A stretch of 36,442 bases of DNA, from assembly GCA_015523605.1 (NCBI GenBank), contig WAKC01000039.1, positions 1 through 36,442 on the forward strand, in the 5' to 3' direction. Shown here piece by piece: positions 1 through 7,399 of the stretch; within the stretch, counting starts at the first letter, position 1, and every line of letters begins with the position of its first letter. The notes under the pieces are model-generated. The model had not been told where the DNA came from. It did not search any database and was given only the letters and a program-made list of their open reading frames with translations. Position numbers and translations under genes: made by a program. Origin of the DNA: Candidatus Geothermarchaeota archaeon. GTDB taxonomy: Archaea > Thermoproteota > Nitrososphaeria > Geothermarchaeales > JDFR-13.

Positions 1-82
1 CATCTTTAATTATCGAGTCTGGCTCTATAAGCTTTAATATTATCGGGATAACATCTCTTAAAATACCTTCCCTATCCCACAT
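1..82 (-). CDS. Unknown gene, 5' part only (runs off the window)
   Basis: An open reading frame starts at an ATG that shares its A with the TAA stop of the asparaginase gene (TAATG on the minus strand). It stays open for 27 codons to the window edge, beginning MWDREGILRDVIPIILKL. The stop-start overlap suggests translational coupling with the asparaginase gene. The visible part is too short to assign a family, and I did not recognise it. The support is the tight junction and the absence of stops over about 80 nt, which is modest evidence. Confidence 0.4.
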   Translation of the reverse strand, partial: MWDREGILRDVIPIILKLIEPDSIIKD

Positions 83-993
83 TACTCGTTTGAATCTAGT
101 TTAAACATCTTCTCCCTACCATCATAGTATGCCACCATCATATGCTTTGTATTGAATCTATATGCGATAGAACCATGTTTATCCAATGCTATTAAACCGG
201 TTGATTCGGGCATTATCCTCCTAGCCTCATCTACTGAGACCATCAATGACCTGTATACATCTCCCGTTAACATATATTCCTGATATGCTCTATAGGATAT
301 CAATCCCCTCATTATAGCCTCTCCAATACCAGTTGCACATACTGCATAGTCCTCGGATATGTAGAATCCCCCGCCAAATATGGGTGTATCTCCAACTCTT
401 CCGGGAAGTTTAAGCCAGATTCCCCCAGTGCTTACACCTACTGCTAACCTCCCCTCCATATCTAAAGCAACTGCCCCTATCGTATCTCCATATAGGTATT
501 CAGCTACCCTCCTATTCCTATCGAACCGTCTCATCCCTTTATATCCATCTATCAATTCTCCATATCTCTTGACAATCCTCTCGTTGGGCGGCCCTATCTT
601 CTCCATGCCTAGCCTCGCCGCTAGTGAGTCCGCCCCCTCACCTGCTAAAAGTAGATGGTCCGTATTTTCTGCAACATATCTAGCTAATATGATGGGGTTT
701 TTAGGATATCTTACTGAGGCGACCGCACCGATGTTTCCTTCGGAGTCGCCATATGCTGCATCCATCTCTCTAACTCCTTCAACGTTTAACACACTCCCAG
801 AACCCGCATTGAAAAACCCTGAGTCCTCCATTATTACAAGGGCTTTTACAACCGCATCTCCAGAAGAACCTCCTTCCTCAAGGATTTTTAGGCTTGCTTC
901 TAAGGCTTCCTCAATAGCCTTCAATGCTCCTTCGACTCTATCCTTATTTCCCTGCCAAGAACCTGCTCCTCCATGTATTATAATACGATACAT
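82..993 (-). CDS. Isoaspartyl peptidase / plant-type L-asparaginase (Ntn hydrolase)
   Basis: 303 aa, normal length for the family. These enzymes hydrolyse isoaspartyl dipeptides and L-asparagine in the cytoplasm after cutting themselves into two subunits. The N-terminus has HGGAG (residues 7-11). The autocleavage site is GDTIGAVA, making Thr171 the expected catalytic nucleophile. The substrate-binding stretch STGG...PGRVGD (about 188-201) follows. The start ATG is preceded by GAGGG at a 7-nt spacing, which supports it. The gene diverges from PPDK across a gap of about 80 nt. It probably recycles damaged or dietary aspartyl peptides, in keeping with the several peptidases in the window. Family assignment is firm; substrate preference (isoAsp-peptide versus Asn) cannot be read from the sequence. 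Confidence 0.93.
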   Translation of the reverse strand: MYRIIIHGGAGSWQGNKDRVEGALKAIEEALEASLKILEEGGSSGDAVVKALVIMEDSGFFNAGSGSVLNVEGVREMDAAYGDSEGNIGAVASVRYPKNPIILARYVAENTDHLLLAGEGADSLAARLGMEKIGPPNERIVKRYGELIDGYKGMRRFDRNRRVAEYLYGDTIGAVALDMEGRLAVGVSTGGIWLKLPGRVGDTPIFGGGFYISEDYAVCATGIGEAIMRGLISYRAYQEYMLTGDVYRSLMVSVDEARRIMPESTGLIALDKHGSIAYRFNTKHMMVAYYDGREKMFKLDSNE

Positions 994-1073
994 TTTTAAT
1001 CCCTCTTTTCAAATTACATTTATAGTATTTCCCCAGATGATATTATTATCTTTCTCTCTAGGTGGTAAATAAA

Positions 1074-3818
1074 ATGAGGTATATCTACTCATTTAAGGAA
1101 GGCGATTGGAGGAATAAGAGGTTATTAGGTGGGAAGGGAAGCAGTCTGGCTCAGATGACGCAACTAGGTTTCCCCGTCCCACCAGGTTTTACAATCACCA
1201 CAGATGCCTGCCTAAAATTCTACTCTCCTGTTAAGGAAGAGTTGGATAAGTTGGTTAATAGGTTGAAGATGGTGCTTGATGGGAGTGAGAGGGATGAGAT
1301 TCTTAATAAGATTCAAGAATTGATTAGAGATTTAGAGCTTCCCAATGGATTGATGGATGAAGTCAGGAGATATATGGATTGGCTGTCTAAAGAGATGGGG
1401 AGAAGCTTCGGTGATCCGGAGAATCCACTCCTGGTCTCTGTGAGGAGTGGAGCACCCGTCTCCATGCCTGGTATGATGGATACAATATTAAACCTAGGCC
1501 TCAACGACGAGACTGTCAAGGGCCTTGAGAAGTTAACTGGTGATAGGAGATTCGCGCTTGATGCATATAGACGTTTTCTACATATGTATGGTACTATTGC
1601 ACTGGGTATCGATAAAGAATTGTTTAGAGAGGTTGAAGAGGAGATATTAGCCAAGTACGGGGTTAACGATCCATCTGAGCTTGGTATAGAAGGTTTGGAG
1701 GAGCTTGTAGATAGGTTCAAAGAGATTGTTACCAAGATGTATAGCGAGGACGTCCTAGATCCTTGGGTTGAACTTGAAAATGCTATTAAGGCTGTTTTTA
1801 GGAGTTGGATGAATCCCAGGGCAATAGTATATAGACTTATAAATAACATTACCGAGGACCAGGCACATGGAACCGCCGTGAATATACAGGCGATGGTCTT
1901 TGGAAATATGGGTTTCGACAGTGGTACAGGTGTCCTATTCACACGTGACGTTGCAACCGGTGAGGATAGGATATACGGTGAGTTCCTACCTAATGCCCAG
2001 GGAGAGGATGTAGTAGCGGGTATAAGGACTCCGAAGCCAATCGAATATTTAAGGAGTATAAGTGAAGACCTGTATAACACATTGGTTTCTAAAGCCAAGG
2101 AGTTGGAGAAGAGGAATGGTGATGTCCAGGATATAGAGTTTACAGTTGAGAGGGGGAAGTTGTATTTTCTACAGGCTAGGAATGCGAAGATGACGCCCAA
2201 GGCTAGGGTTAAAACAGCTGTTGACATGGCTAATGAGGGGATTATATCTCGGGAGGAGGCGGTCTTAAAAGTCTCTCCAGAAGTTGTACAGAGTCTCCTA
2301 TATCCTTCTATAAAAGATGGTTATGAGGGGAAGCCTTTGGCCAAGGGTATTCCAGCATCACCAGGTGCTGTATCGGGTATAGCAGTATTTGATCCTGATA
2401 CTGCTATTGAGAAGGCTAATCAAGGCTATGACGTGATCCTTGTCAGGGTTGAGACTACACCTGATGATGTACATGGGTTCTACGCATCTAAAGGTATATT
2501 GACTTCTCGCGGCGGTAATACAAGTCATGCGGCTGTAGTGGCTAGAGCGATGGGTAAATCGGCGGTTGTCGGTGCAGAGTCTATAAAAATAGACTATTCA
2601 AAGAGAATGTTTACAGTGGATGGTGTGGTTGTTAAAGAAGGAGACTGGATTACTATAGACGGTACAAGTGGGCATATCTACCTGGGTAAGGTGCCTACCG
2701 AGATTCCAGAGCCTCCAAAGGAGCTCGACCAACTCCTTCAATGGGCTGATGAGTTTAGAAGACTGGGTATATGGGCTAATGCCGATCTCCCAGAAGATGC
2801 TGAAGTCGCTAGGAAATTTGGTGCTGAGGGTATAGGGCTCTTAAGGATTGAGAGGATGTTTAGGAGGCCTGAGAGACTCAAGATTCTTAGAAATGTGATC
2901 CTGAGTAAGTCCAAGGAGGAGAGGCTTAAGCATATGGTTAAACTTGCAGAGATGATTAAGGGAGATTTCAAAGAGGTTCTCAAGGTTATGGATGGTCTAC
3001 CCGTCATCATCAGACTTATTGATCCTCCCTTACACGAGTTCCTCCCTGATAGTAAGGAACTGCTTAGAGAGATCTATGAGGGTAGGATGAAGGGGGAGGA
3101 TGTGAGTGAATTAGAGGATATCTATAGAAGGGTTGTATCGATTGAAGAGGCTAATCCGATGATGGGTCATAGAGGGGTTAGGGTAGGCATAACACACCCA
3201 GAGATTTACTGGGGTCTAGCCATAGCTATTCTTGAGGCCACCGCCGAACTTAAGAAGGAGGGTTATAACCCGAAGACTGAGATTATGATTCCACAGGTAG
3301 CTATTCCAGAGGAGGTTGACTATGTATTAGAAAATGTGTTAAAGCCTGCGGTTAAAGAGGTTGAAGAGAGGTATGGAGTGAAATTGGATGTTAAGCTCGG
3401 TAGTATGATCGAGACTGTAAGAGCTACACTTCTAGCTGGGGAATTGGCGAAGAGGCTTGACTTCTTCAGCTTTGGTACGAATGATCTGACTCAAGCAGTA
3501 TTTAGCTTCAGTAGGGATGATGTAGAGAATAAGTTTATGGCTCAATATCTAGAGCTAGGCATATTGAAGGATAATCCGTTCCAACATCTAGATAAGGAGG
3601 GTGTGGGTAGGTTGATAAAATTATGTGTAGAGGAGGCTAGAAAGGCTAATCCAAATATAGAAATAGGATTGTGTGGTGAACATGGTGGTGACCCCAAGTC
3701 GATAGAGTTTCTGCACAAGGCCGGTCTAGACTATGTAAGTGCAAGTCCCTATAGAATATTACCCGCTAGAATAGCAGCGGCACATGCAAATATTAGGGAG
3801 AGGCTCGGGATTGTTTAA
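1074..3818 (+). CDS. ppdK: Pyruvate, phosphate dikinase
   Basis: Interconverts pyruvate + ATP + Pi and PEP + AMP + PPi, linking amino-acid-derived pyruvate to gluconeogenesis, or running in the glycolytic direction. The N-terminal ATP-grasp domain starts with the family's YSF.EGD...LLGGKGSSLAQM. The swivelling phosphohistidine domain has RGGNTSHAAVVARAMG, whose His is phosphorylated. The C-terminal PEP/pyruvate barrel ends with GLCGEHGGDP...SPYRILPARIAAA. The track ORF begins at GTG 1062, but ATG 1074 sits 7 nt after GGTGGT and gives the usual N-terminus, so I prefer it (914 aa, a normal size). The gene is monocistronic or leads into the saccharopine-dehydrogenase-like gene 70 nt downstream. 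Confidence 0.96.
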   Translation: MRYIYSFKEGDWRNKRLLGGKGSSLAQMTQLGFPVPPGFTITTDACLKFYSPVKEELDKLVNRLKMVLDGSERDEILNKIQELIRDLELPNGLMDEVRRYMDWLSKEMGRSFGDPENPLLVSVRSGAPVSMPGMMDTILNLGLNDETVKGLEKLTGDRRFALDAYRRFLHMYGTIALGIDKELFREVEEEILAKYGVNDPSELGIEGLEELVDRFKEIVTKMYSEDVLDPWVELENAIKAVFRSWMNPRAIVYRLINNITEDQAHGTAVNIQAMVFGNMGFDSGTGVLFTRDVATGEDRIYGEFLPNAQGEDVVAGIRTPKPIEYLRSISEDLYNTLVSKAKELEKRNGDVQDIEFTVERGKLYFLQARNAKMTPKARVKTAVDMANEGIISREEAVLKVSPEVVQSLLYPSIKDGYEGKPLAKGIPASPGAVSGIAVFDPDTAIEKANQGYDVILVRVETTPDDVHGFYASKGILTSRGGNTSHAAVVARAMGKSAVVGAESIKIDYSKRMFTVDGVVVKEGDWITIDGTSGHIYLGKVPTEIPEPPKELDQLLQWADEFRRLGIWANADLPEDAEVARKFGAEGIGLLRIERMFRRPERLKILRNVILSKSKEERLKHMVKLAEMIKGDFKEVLKVMDGLPVIIRLIDPPLHEFLPDSKELLREIYEGRMKGEDVSELEDIYRRVVSIEEANPMMGHRGVRVGITHPEIYWGLAIAILEATAELKKEGYNPKTEIMIPQVAIPEEVDYVLENVLKPAVKEVEERYGVKLDVKLGSMIETVRATLLAGELAKRLDFFSFGTNDLTQAVFSFSRDDVENKFMAQYLELGILKDNPFQHLDKEGVGRLIKLCVEEARKANPNIEIGLCGEHGGDPKSIEFLHKAGLDYVSASPYRILPARIAAAHANIRERLGIV

Positions 3819-3888
3819 CGCCAGCTTGTTGGATATTTATCCCATCTTATTTCTATCTAGTTCACAATCAATACTAATGTGAATCCAT

Positions 3889-5037
3889 ATGTCTGGATAT
3901 GATGTATTAGTCCTTGGAGTCGGGAATGTAGGTCGGGTCATAATTAGAGACTTGATCCAAGACAGGAATGTGAATAGGATATACGCAGTTGATTATAATA
4001 TTAAGAGTGTAGAGGATTTTGCATCTACACTAGAGAGTGAGAAGGTTATCCCGTTAAAGGGGGATGTTAGAGACATCGATTTAACTGCTAGCCAGATGTC
4101 TAAGGCAGATTACATTATAAATGCATCGTGGTATGAATTCAATATTCATGCTATAAAGGCTATGTTAAAGGCCAAGAGGGATATGCTCGACCTAGGCGGT
4201 CTCTATTGGATGACTAGGAAAGAGTTGGAGTGGGATGAAGAGGTTAGGAAGGCGGGTCTCACACTCTTATTGGGTGCAGGTGATGATCCAGGAACCTCTA
4301 ATATACTCGTTAGATATGGAGTGGATAAACTGGATTCTGTTGATGAGATTCACATTAGATGGGGGAGTAAGGGTGGTGAGGAGGATGCCTTTGGATTCTC
4401 TGTCGTAACTATCATGGATGAGGCAACAATGGATGCAGTTATGTATATAGATGGCAGGCTTGTTAAAGTCCCTCCTCTCAGCCATAAAGAGGTTACATGG
4501 TTCCCCGAGCCCATTGGATACCTAAATACCTATGCCATTATACACAGTGAATTGGCTACCCTACCATATACGATAAAAGGTGTGAAAACGATTACATATA
4601 AAGACTCTTGGGATGAATCTATCTTTCCTATCATTGATTTCCTGAGGAAGACGGGGCTTACATCTAGAGAGGAGGTTGACGTTCTAGGTGTTAAGGTTTC
4701 ACCGTTGAGGCTAGTAGGGACACTCATAAAGCCTAAGGAGGATCCGGCGACGCTAGGTGCTCTAAAGGTGGTGGTTAAGGGGGTGAAGGATGGTGAGGAG
4801 GTTAGATATACATATATACTTGGGCCGACAAGTGGTAAGGCTGAGTGGGGTGCTGGTGTAACGGCTGTGACTACAGCCTTTGGTGCAGTAGCTGGATTGA
4901 AATGTCTTGTAGAGGGGTTAGTCCCTAAGGGGGTATCCCCTCCCGAGTTGATTGAGAAGCCTAGGGTATGGATTGATGAGTTGATAAAGAGAGGAATACC
5001 AATTATGGAGATTGAGGAGCGGGTTAAACCTCTATAG
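3889..5037 (+). CDS. Saccharopine dehydrogenase-like NAD(P)-dependent oxidoreductase
   Basis: 382 aa. The N-terminus is a Rossmann fold with the dinucleotide-binding loop GVGNVG (residues 10-15) and an Asp (AVDYN) ending the second strand. The rest fits the saccharopine dehydrogenase / carboxynorspermidine synthase superfamily: DLGG near residue 107, GAGDDPGTSN near 130, and a C-terminal domain with GPTSGKAEWGAG. Members act on C-N bonds of opine-type amino acid conjugates. Lysine metabolism or polyamine synthesis are both possible, and no neighbour decides between them. A GTGA stands 6 nt before the ATG. The end of the gene forms the left arm of a perfect hairpin. The superfamily is clear but the substrate is unknown. 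Confidence 0.82.
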   Translation: MSGYDVLVLGVGNVGRVIIRDLIQDRNVNRIYAVDYNIKSVEDFASTLESEKVIPLKGDVRDIDLTASQMSKADYIINASWYEFNIHAIKAMLKAKRDMLDLGGLYWMTRKELEWDEEVRKAGLTLLLGAGDDPGTSNILVRYGVDKLDSVDEIHIRWGSKGGEEDAFGFSVVTIMDEATMDAVMYIDGRLVKVPPLSHKEVTWFPEPIGYLNTYAIIHSELATLPYTIKGVKTITYKDSWDESIFPIIDFLRKTGLTSREEVDVLGVKVSPLRLVGTLIKPKEDPATLGALKVVVKGVKDGEEVRYTYILGPTSGKAEWGAGVTAVTTAFGAVAGLKCLVEGLVPKGVSPPELIEKPRVWIDELIKRGIPIMEIEERVKPL

Positions 5038-5060
5038 CTATTATTGCTAAAATAATAGCT
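5036..5060 (+). terminator. Perfect 9-bp hairpin at the 3' end of the oxidoreductase gene
   Basis: AGCTATTAT and ATAATAGCT pair perfectly around a 7-nt loop (TGCTAAA), starting inside the TAG stop codon. It lies between the coding region and the C/D box RNA. It could end or protect the upstream mRNA, or mark a processing site for the sRNA. There is no T-run directly after it, so a classical terminator is uncertain. Confidence 0.4.
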
Positions 5061-5084
5061 CTATATGGATTATATGATTATGGG

Positions 5085-5140
5085 ATGATGACGGAGGTGA
5101 ATATGAGCCGAGAGGCTATGAAGACTCCTTTAAGTTCTGA
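5085..5140 (+). ncRNA. C/D box sRNA guiding 2'-O-methylation of 16S rRNA
   Basis: All four boxes are in order: C box ATGATGA (5085-5091), D' box CCGA (5108-5111), C' box ATGAAGA (5118-5124) and D box CTGA (5137-5140). The D'-C' spacer is 6 nt and the D guide is 12 nt, both normal for archaea. The 11 nt before the D box (TCCTTTAAGTT) are the exact complement of AACTTAAAGGA, the conserved archaeal 16S stretch before the 915 region. By the D-plus-5 rule the methylated residue is the second U of AACUU, equivalent to E. coli position 912. The D' guide target was not identified. The RNA may use its own TATA-like box (around 5053-5066) or be processed from read-through of the upstream gene. The rRNA sequence is from memory. 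Confidence 0.8.
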
Positions 5141-5185
5141 CTATCTAACCCATATTTAATGTATTAGGATTACAGAGTATATGGT

Positions 5186-5190
5186 AAAAA
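5186..5190 (-). terminator. T-run downstream of livM
   Basis: On the minus strand, CCTTTTTACC lies about 15 nt past the livM stop codon. Short T-runs of this kind commonly end archaeal transcripts. The evidence is the T5 tract and its position only. Confidence 0.35.
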
Positions 5191-5204
5191 GGAGGTTTAA
5201 TAAT

Positions 5205-6305
5205 CTATTTCTTCTTTACCACTCTCTCCCTTATCTGCTCTATATGTTTCTTTGGCAGTATTGGATCGGGCTTCTCCGGTATAATACCCTGTGGTCTGAA
5301 GAGTGATATCAACACAATTACTAATCCAATCATTATATATTCTAGCCATGCCACCTGGATAGGTATAATTGCTTCTAACAGGAATTTCTGTGAGAATATG
5401 AGGGTCCTGAAGATTGTGAAAATAAAGACTCCAAGCACCATTCCGAAGTTGTTGCCTGTCCCACCTAACATCATGAATGCCCATGGCCAGAAGGTCCATG
5501 TAACTCTATCATAGGTTATAGCTTTCATAGAACCTGTATACATAGCGTATAAAGCCCCTCCAATAGCTGCTATTGCACCTCCTATCATGAGTGTATAACC
5601 TCTTATCCTTGGTATGTTAACGCCATATACATTTGCAGCGGTCTCAGAATCCCTCATAGCCTTTAAAGTCCTTCCGAATGGGCTCTTTGATAATCTCTCT
5701 ATAAATAGGAATATCAGTGCTGCTAGAGCTAGCATAATCACTATTCTAGCTGTAAATTGGATGCCTCCTCTACCTATCCATCCATATACATTTGGTACGA
5801 ATACACCTTGTGTAGCCCCAACTATAGGTTGATAGTTCTCAGCAATGAGTTTAAGTGCATCTCCGAAGGCGAGTAGAGTAATACCTAGATAGGCTTCTCT
5901 AAGCCTAAGAGCGGGATATGAAGATAGATATCCAAGGAGGGCTCCGAATACTGCAGCTAAAGCCAGTGTCAGTATGAAGATGAATATGGAGAGTGCTGGA
6001 TTCGGATATAGAATTTCCCTATTTATCTGGTCTATGATGGGGAAGTTTAGAAGGTGATTCGCGTATTCAGAACCTAATGGGGTGATAATCTCACCCTTCC
6101 ACTCGACCTGAATGTTATATAGTAGAACAAGGAGACGTCCAGGGATCGCACCGGCTACAATAGCTCCTGCCAGAACTGCTAAGACCCTACCGAATTGTGG
6201 GATACCTGCATATCCTACTTCCAGGTTTAGGCTGAGTGTTACTATAAGGAATATCGAGAAGTTCATCAGGATGTCTATCAATATTGGTGGGATTTGTATA
6301 GGCAT
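5205..6305 (-). CDS. livM: Branched-chain amino acid ABC transporter permease, LivM type
   Basis: 366 aa, polytopic. The N-terminal segment (IFLIVTLSLNLEVGYAGIPQFG) is the typical LivM start: helices carrying a GYAG...FG motif. The middle has LGYLSSYPALRLREAYLGITLLAFG and the ABC-contact region RTLKAMRDSETAANVYGVN (the EAA-like loop of Liv permeases). It forms the membrane channel with LivH and uses LivG/LivF for energy. It has an excellent ribosome-binding site, GGAGGTGA, inside the last codons of livH, so the two are one transcript. A longer loop near residues 60-110, between the first helices, probably faces outside. The S8 protease and LivJ suggest uptake of amino acids released from digested protein. 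Confidence 0.92.
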   Translation of the reverse strand: MPIQIPPILIDILMNFSIFLIVTLSLNLEVGYAGIPQFGRVLAVLAGAIVAGAIPGRLLVLLYNIQVEWKGEIITPLGSEYANHLLNFPIIDQINREILYPNPALSIFIFILTLALAAVFGALLGYLSSYPALRLREAYLGITLLAFGDALKLIAENYQPIVGATQGVFVPNVYGWIGRGGIQFTARIVIMLALAALIFLFIERLSKSPFGRTLKAMRDSETAANVYGVNIPRIRGYTLMIGGAIAAIGGALYAMYTGSMKAITYDRVTWTFWPWAFMMLGGTGNNFGMVLGVFIFTIFRTLIFSQKFLLEAIIPIQVAWLEYIMIGLVIVLISLFRPQGIIPEKPDPILPKKHIEQIRERVVKKK

Positions 6306-6307
6306 CT

Positions 6308-7255
6308 TTATTCACCTCCTCCAAATAACCCGATTTTCTTACGGACCTGGCTCCATTTAATTCCTCCAAGTCCTTCAGGGAAGAACAGCAATGCCAACAC
6401 CATCATCATAAGTGGTATCAAGGGTCTATATCCTGTGATCCAAGCTCCGAATGTAATGCTCAATGCATATATCCCAAGCTGTTGGCTCAGGCCTATTAAG
6501 AATCCACCTAGTAGGCTTCCAAATACACTATATAATCCTCCTACAATCGAGCCTGCGAATAGAGGTACTATATATCTAATACCTACATATGGTGATCCAG
6601 TCTCAACCATCGAGAGTACCGCTCCTCCTAGACCGGCTAGGAATGCTCCTAGGAACCAGGCTGTTACATATACATATTCAATGTTTACCCCCATTATCTT
6701 GGCTAGGGTAGGGTTTTCAATAGCTGTTCTCATAGCAATTCCGAACTTCGTTTTTGTGAGGAATGTATGGATACCTAATATTATAATTAGGACTATGAAT
6801 AGGCTGATGGGGACTATAGCCTTTAGAGAGGCTCCAAATACTTCTGCAACCTCGAAATCATATACTCTGAGTAGGAATGAACGTGGTTCTCCCTTGAATA
6901 CTTCCCTTATGAAGTCGGCCCAATGGTTTATAAATCCGAATAGGATAAGGTCTACACCAAGTGTCGACATCATGAGAGTTACCATTGTAGCACCTCTCCT
7001 CAAGAGCCACCTATTAACAGTAAAATATGTAGTGACTCCGACCAATCCTGTTAAAACGGCTGCTGGTATGAAGTAGTAGTATGGTGAGCCTCCATACATT
7101 AGGAGTAGCTGGTAGACGATGAAGAATCCAAGTGTCGTGAAGGATGCATGGGCGAAGTTGAAGGTCTCAGTAGACATATAGATGATGGTGATTCCCGCTG
7201 CCGATAACGCTATTCCACTGGATATTACTAGTGCTGGGAATAGTACTTCTAGCAT
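6308..7255 (-). CDS. livH: Branched-chain amino acid ABC transporter permease, LivH type
   Basis: About 315 aa and polytopic, with the LivH pattern: early IIYMSTETFNFAHASFTTLGFF (a variant of the usual N.AHG..ML.GAY), the cytoplasmic coupling region FGIAMRTAIENPTLAKIMGVN and the conserved C-terminal SIVGGLYSVFGSLLGGFLIG. It is the partner of LivM. The track starts at GTG 7264, but ATG 7255 follows GAGGTG with 6 nt spacing and is the likelier start. The gene reads away from livJ across a 135-nt divergent control region containing inverted repeats. A TATA-like TTTTTATTAAAT lies about 25-40 nt upstream. Confidence 0.92.
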   Translation of the reverse strand: MLEVLFPALVISSGIALSAAGITIIYMSTETFNFAHASFTTLGFFIVYQLLLMYGGSPYYYFIPAAVLTGLVGVTTYFTVNRWLLRRGATMVTLMMSTLGVDLILFGFINHWADFIREVFKGEPRSFLLRVYDFEVAEVFGASLKAIVPISLFIVLIIILGIHTFLTKTKFGIAMRTAIENPTLAKIMGVNIEYVYVTAWFLGAFLAGLGGAVLSMVETGSPYVGIRYIVPLFAGSIVGGLYSVFGSLLGGFLIGLSQQLGIYALSITFGAWITGYRPLIPLMMMVLALLFFPEGLGGIKWSQVRKKIGLFGGGE

Positions 7256-7290
7256 CGAGTACACCTCGACTATTTAGGTTATTTAATAAA

Positions 7291-7309
7291 AATGTATGTT
7301 TCATACGTT
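7291..7309. promoter_or_regulatory. Imperfect palindrome in the livH-livJ divergent promoter
   Basis: GTATG-TTT-CATAC is a perfect 5-bp inverted repeat, extended to 7 pairs with one mismatch (AATGTATG...CATACGTT). It contains the same AATGTAT core as the larger inverted repeat 10 nt further on, which suggests repeated binding sites for one regulator. It lies just upstream of the livH TATA-like box. Confidence 0.4.
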
Positions 7310-7317
7310 ATTAATGT

Positions 7318-7352
7318 TTTAAATGTATCGAGGTTTTAAAAATACATTTAAA
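7318..7352. promoter_or_regulatory. 11-bp perfect inverted repeat over the livJ promoter (probable operator)
   Basis: TTTAAATGTAT (7318-7328) and ATACATTTAAA (7342-7352) are exact reverse complements separated by 13 nt. The right arm overlaps the best TATA-like box for livJ (TTTAAATAT, 7347-7355), about 50 nt before the start codon. A dimeric regulator bound here would compete with TBP/TFB and repress. The arm spacing, about two helical turns centre to centre, suits a dimer on one face. The regulator is unknown; an Lrp-type amino acid sensor would be a natural guess. Confidence 0.55.
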
Positions 7353-7399
7353 TATCGTATTCCCCTTATTTTTTAGAGGTTAATTTTAGGTGATTAGTT

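Noticed and set aside
380-1072. 230-aa plus-strand ORF over the asparaginase gene
   Set aside because: Ser/Pro-rich shadow opposite a gene with clear catalytic motifs.
1313-2227. 304-aa minus-strand ORF inside PPDK
   Set aside because: Ser/Leu-rich mirror of PPDK codons; no recognisable features.
5085-5159. Short ORF MMTEVNMSREAMK... in the gap after the oxidoreductase gene
   Set aside because: Its bases are better explained by the C/D box RNA: all four boxes and an exact rRNA guide.
5190-5196. Strong Shine-Dalgarno-like AAGGAGGTT on the plus strand
   Set aside because: No start codon or open frame follows within a usable distance; probably chance next to the livM terminator.
6294-7076. 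260-aa plus-strand ORF over livH
   Set aside because: Antisense shadow: Pro- and Asn-rich with no domain pattern, lying wholly over a well-recognised permease.
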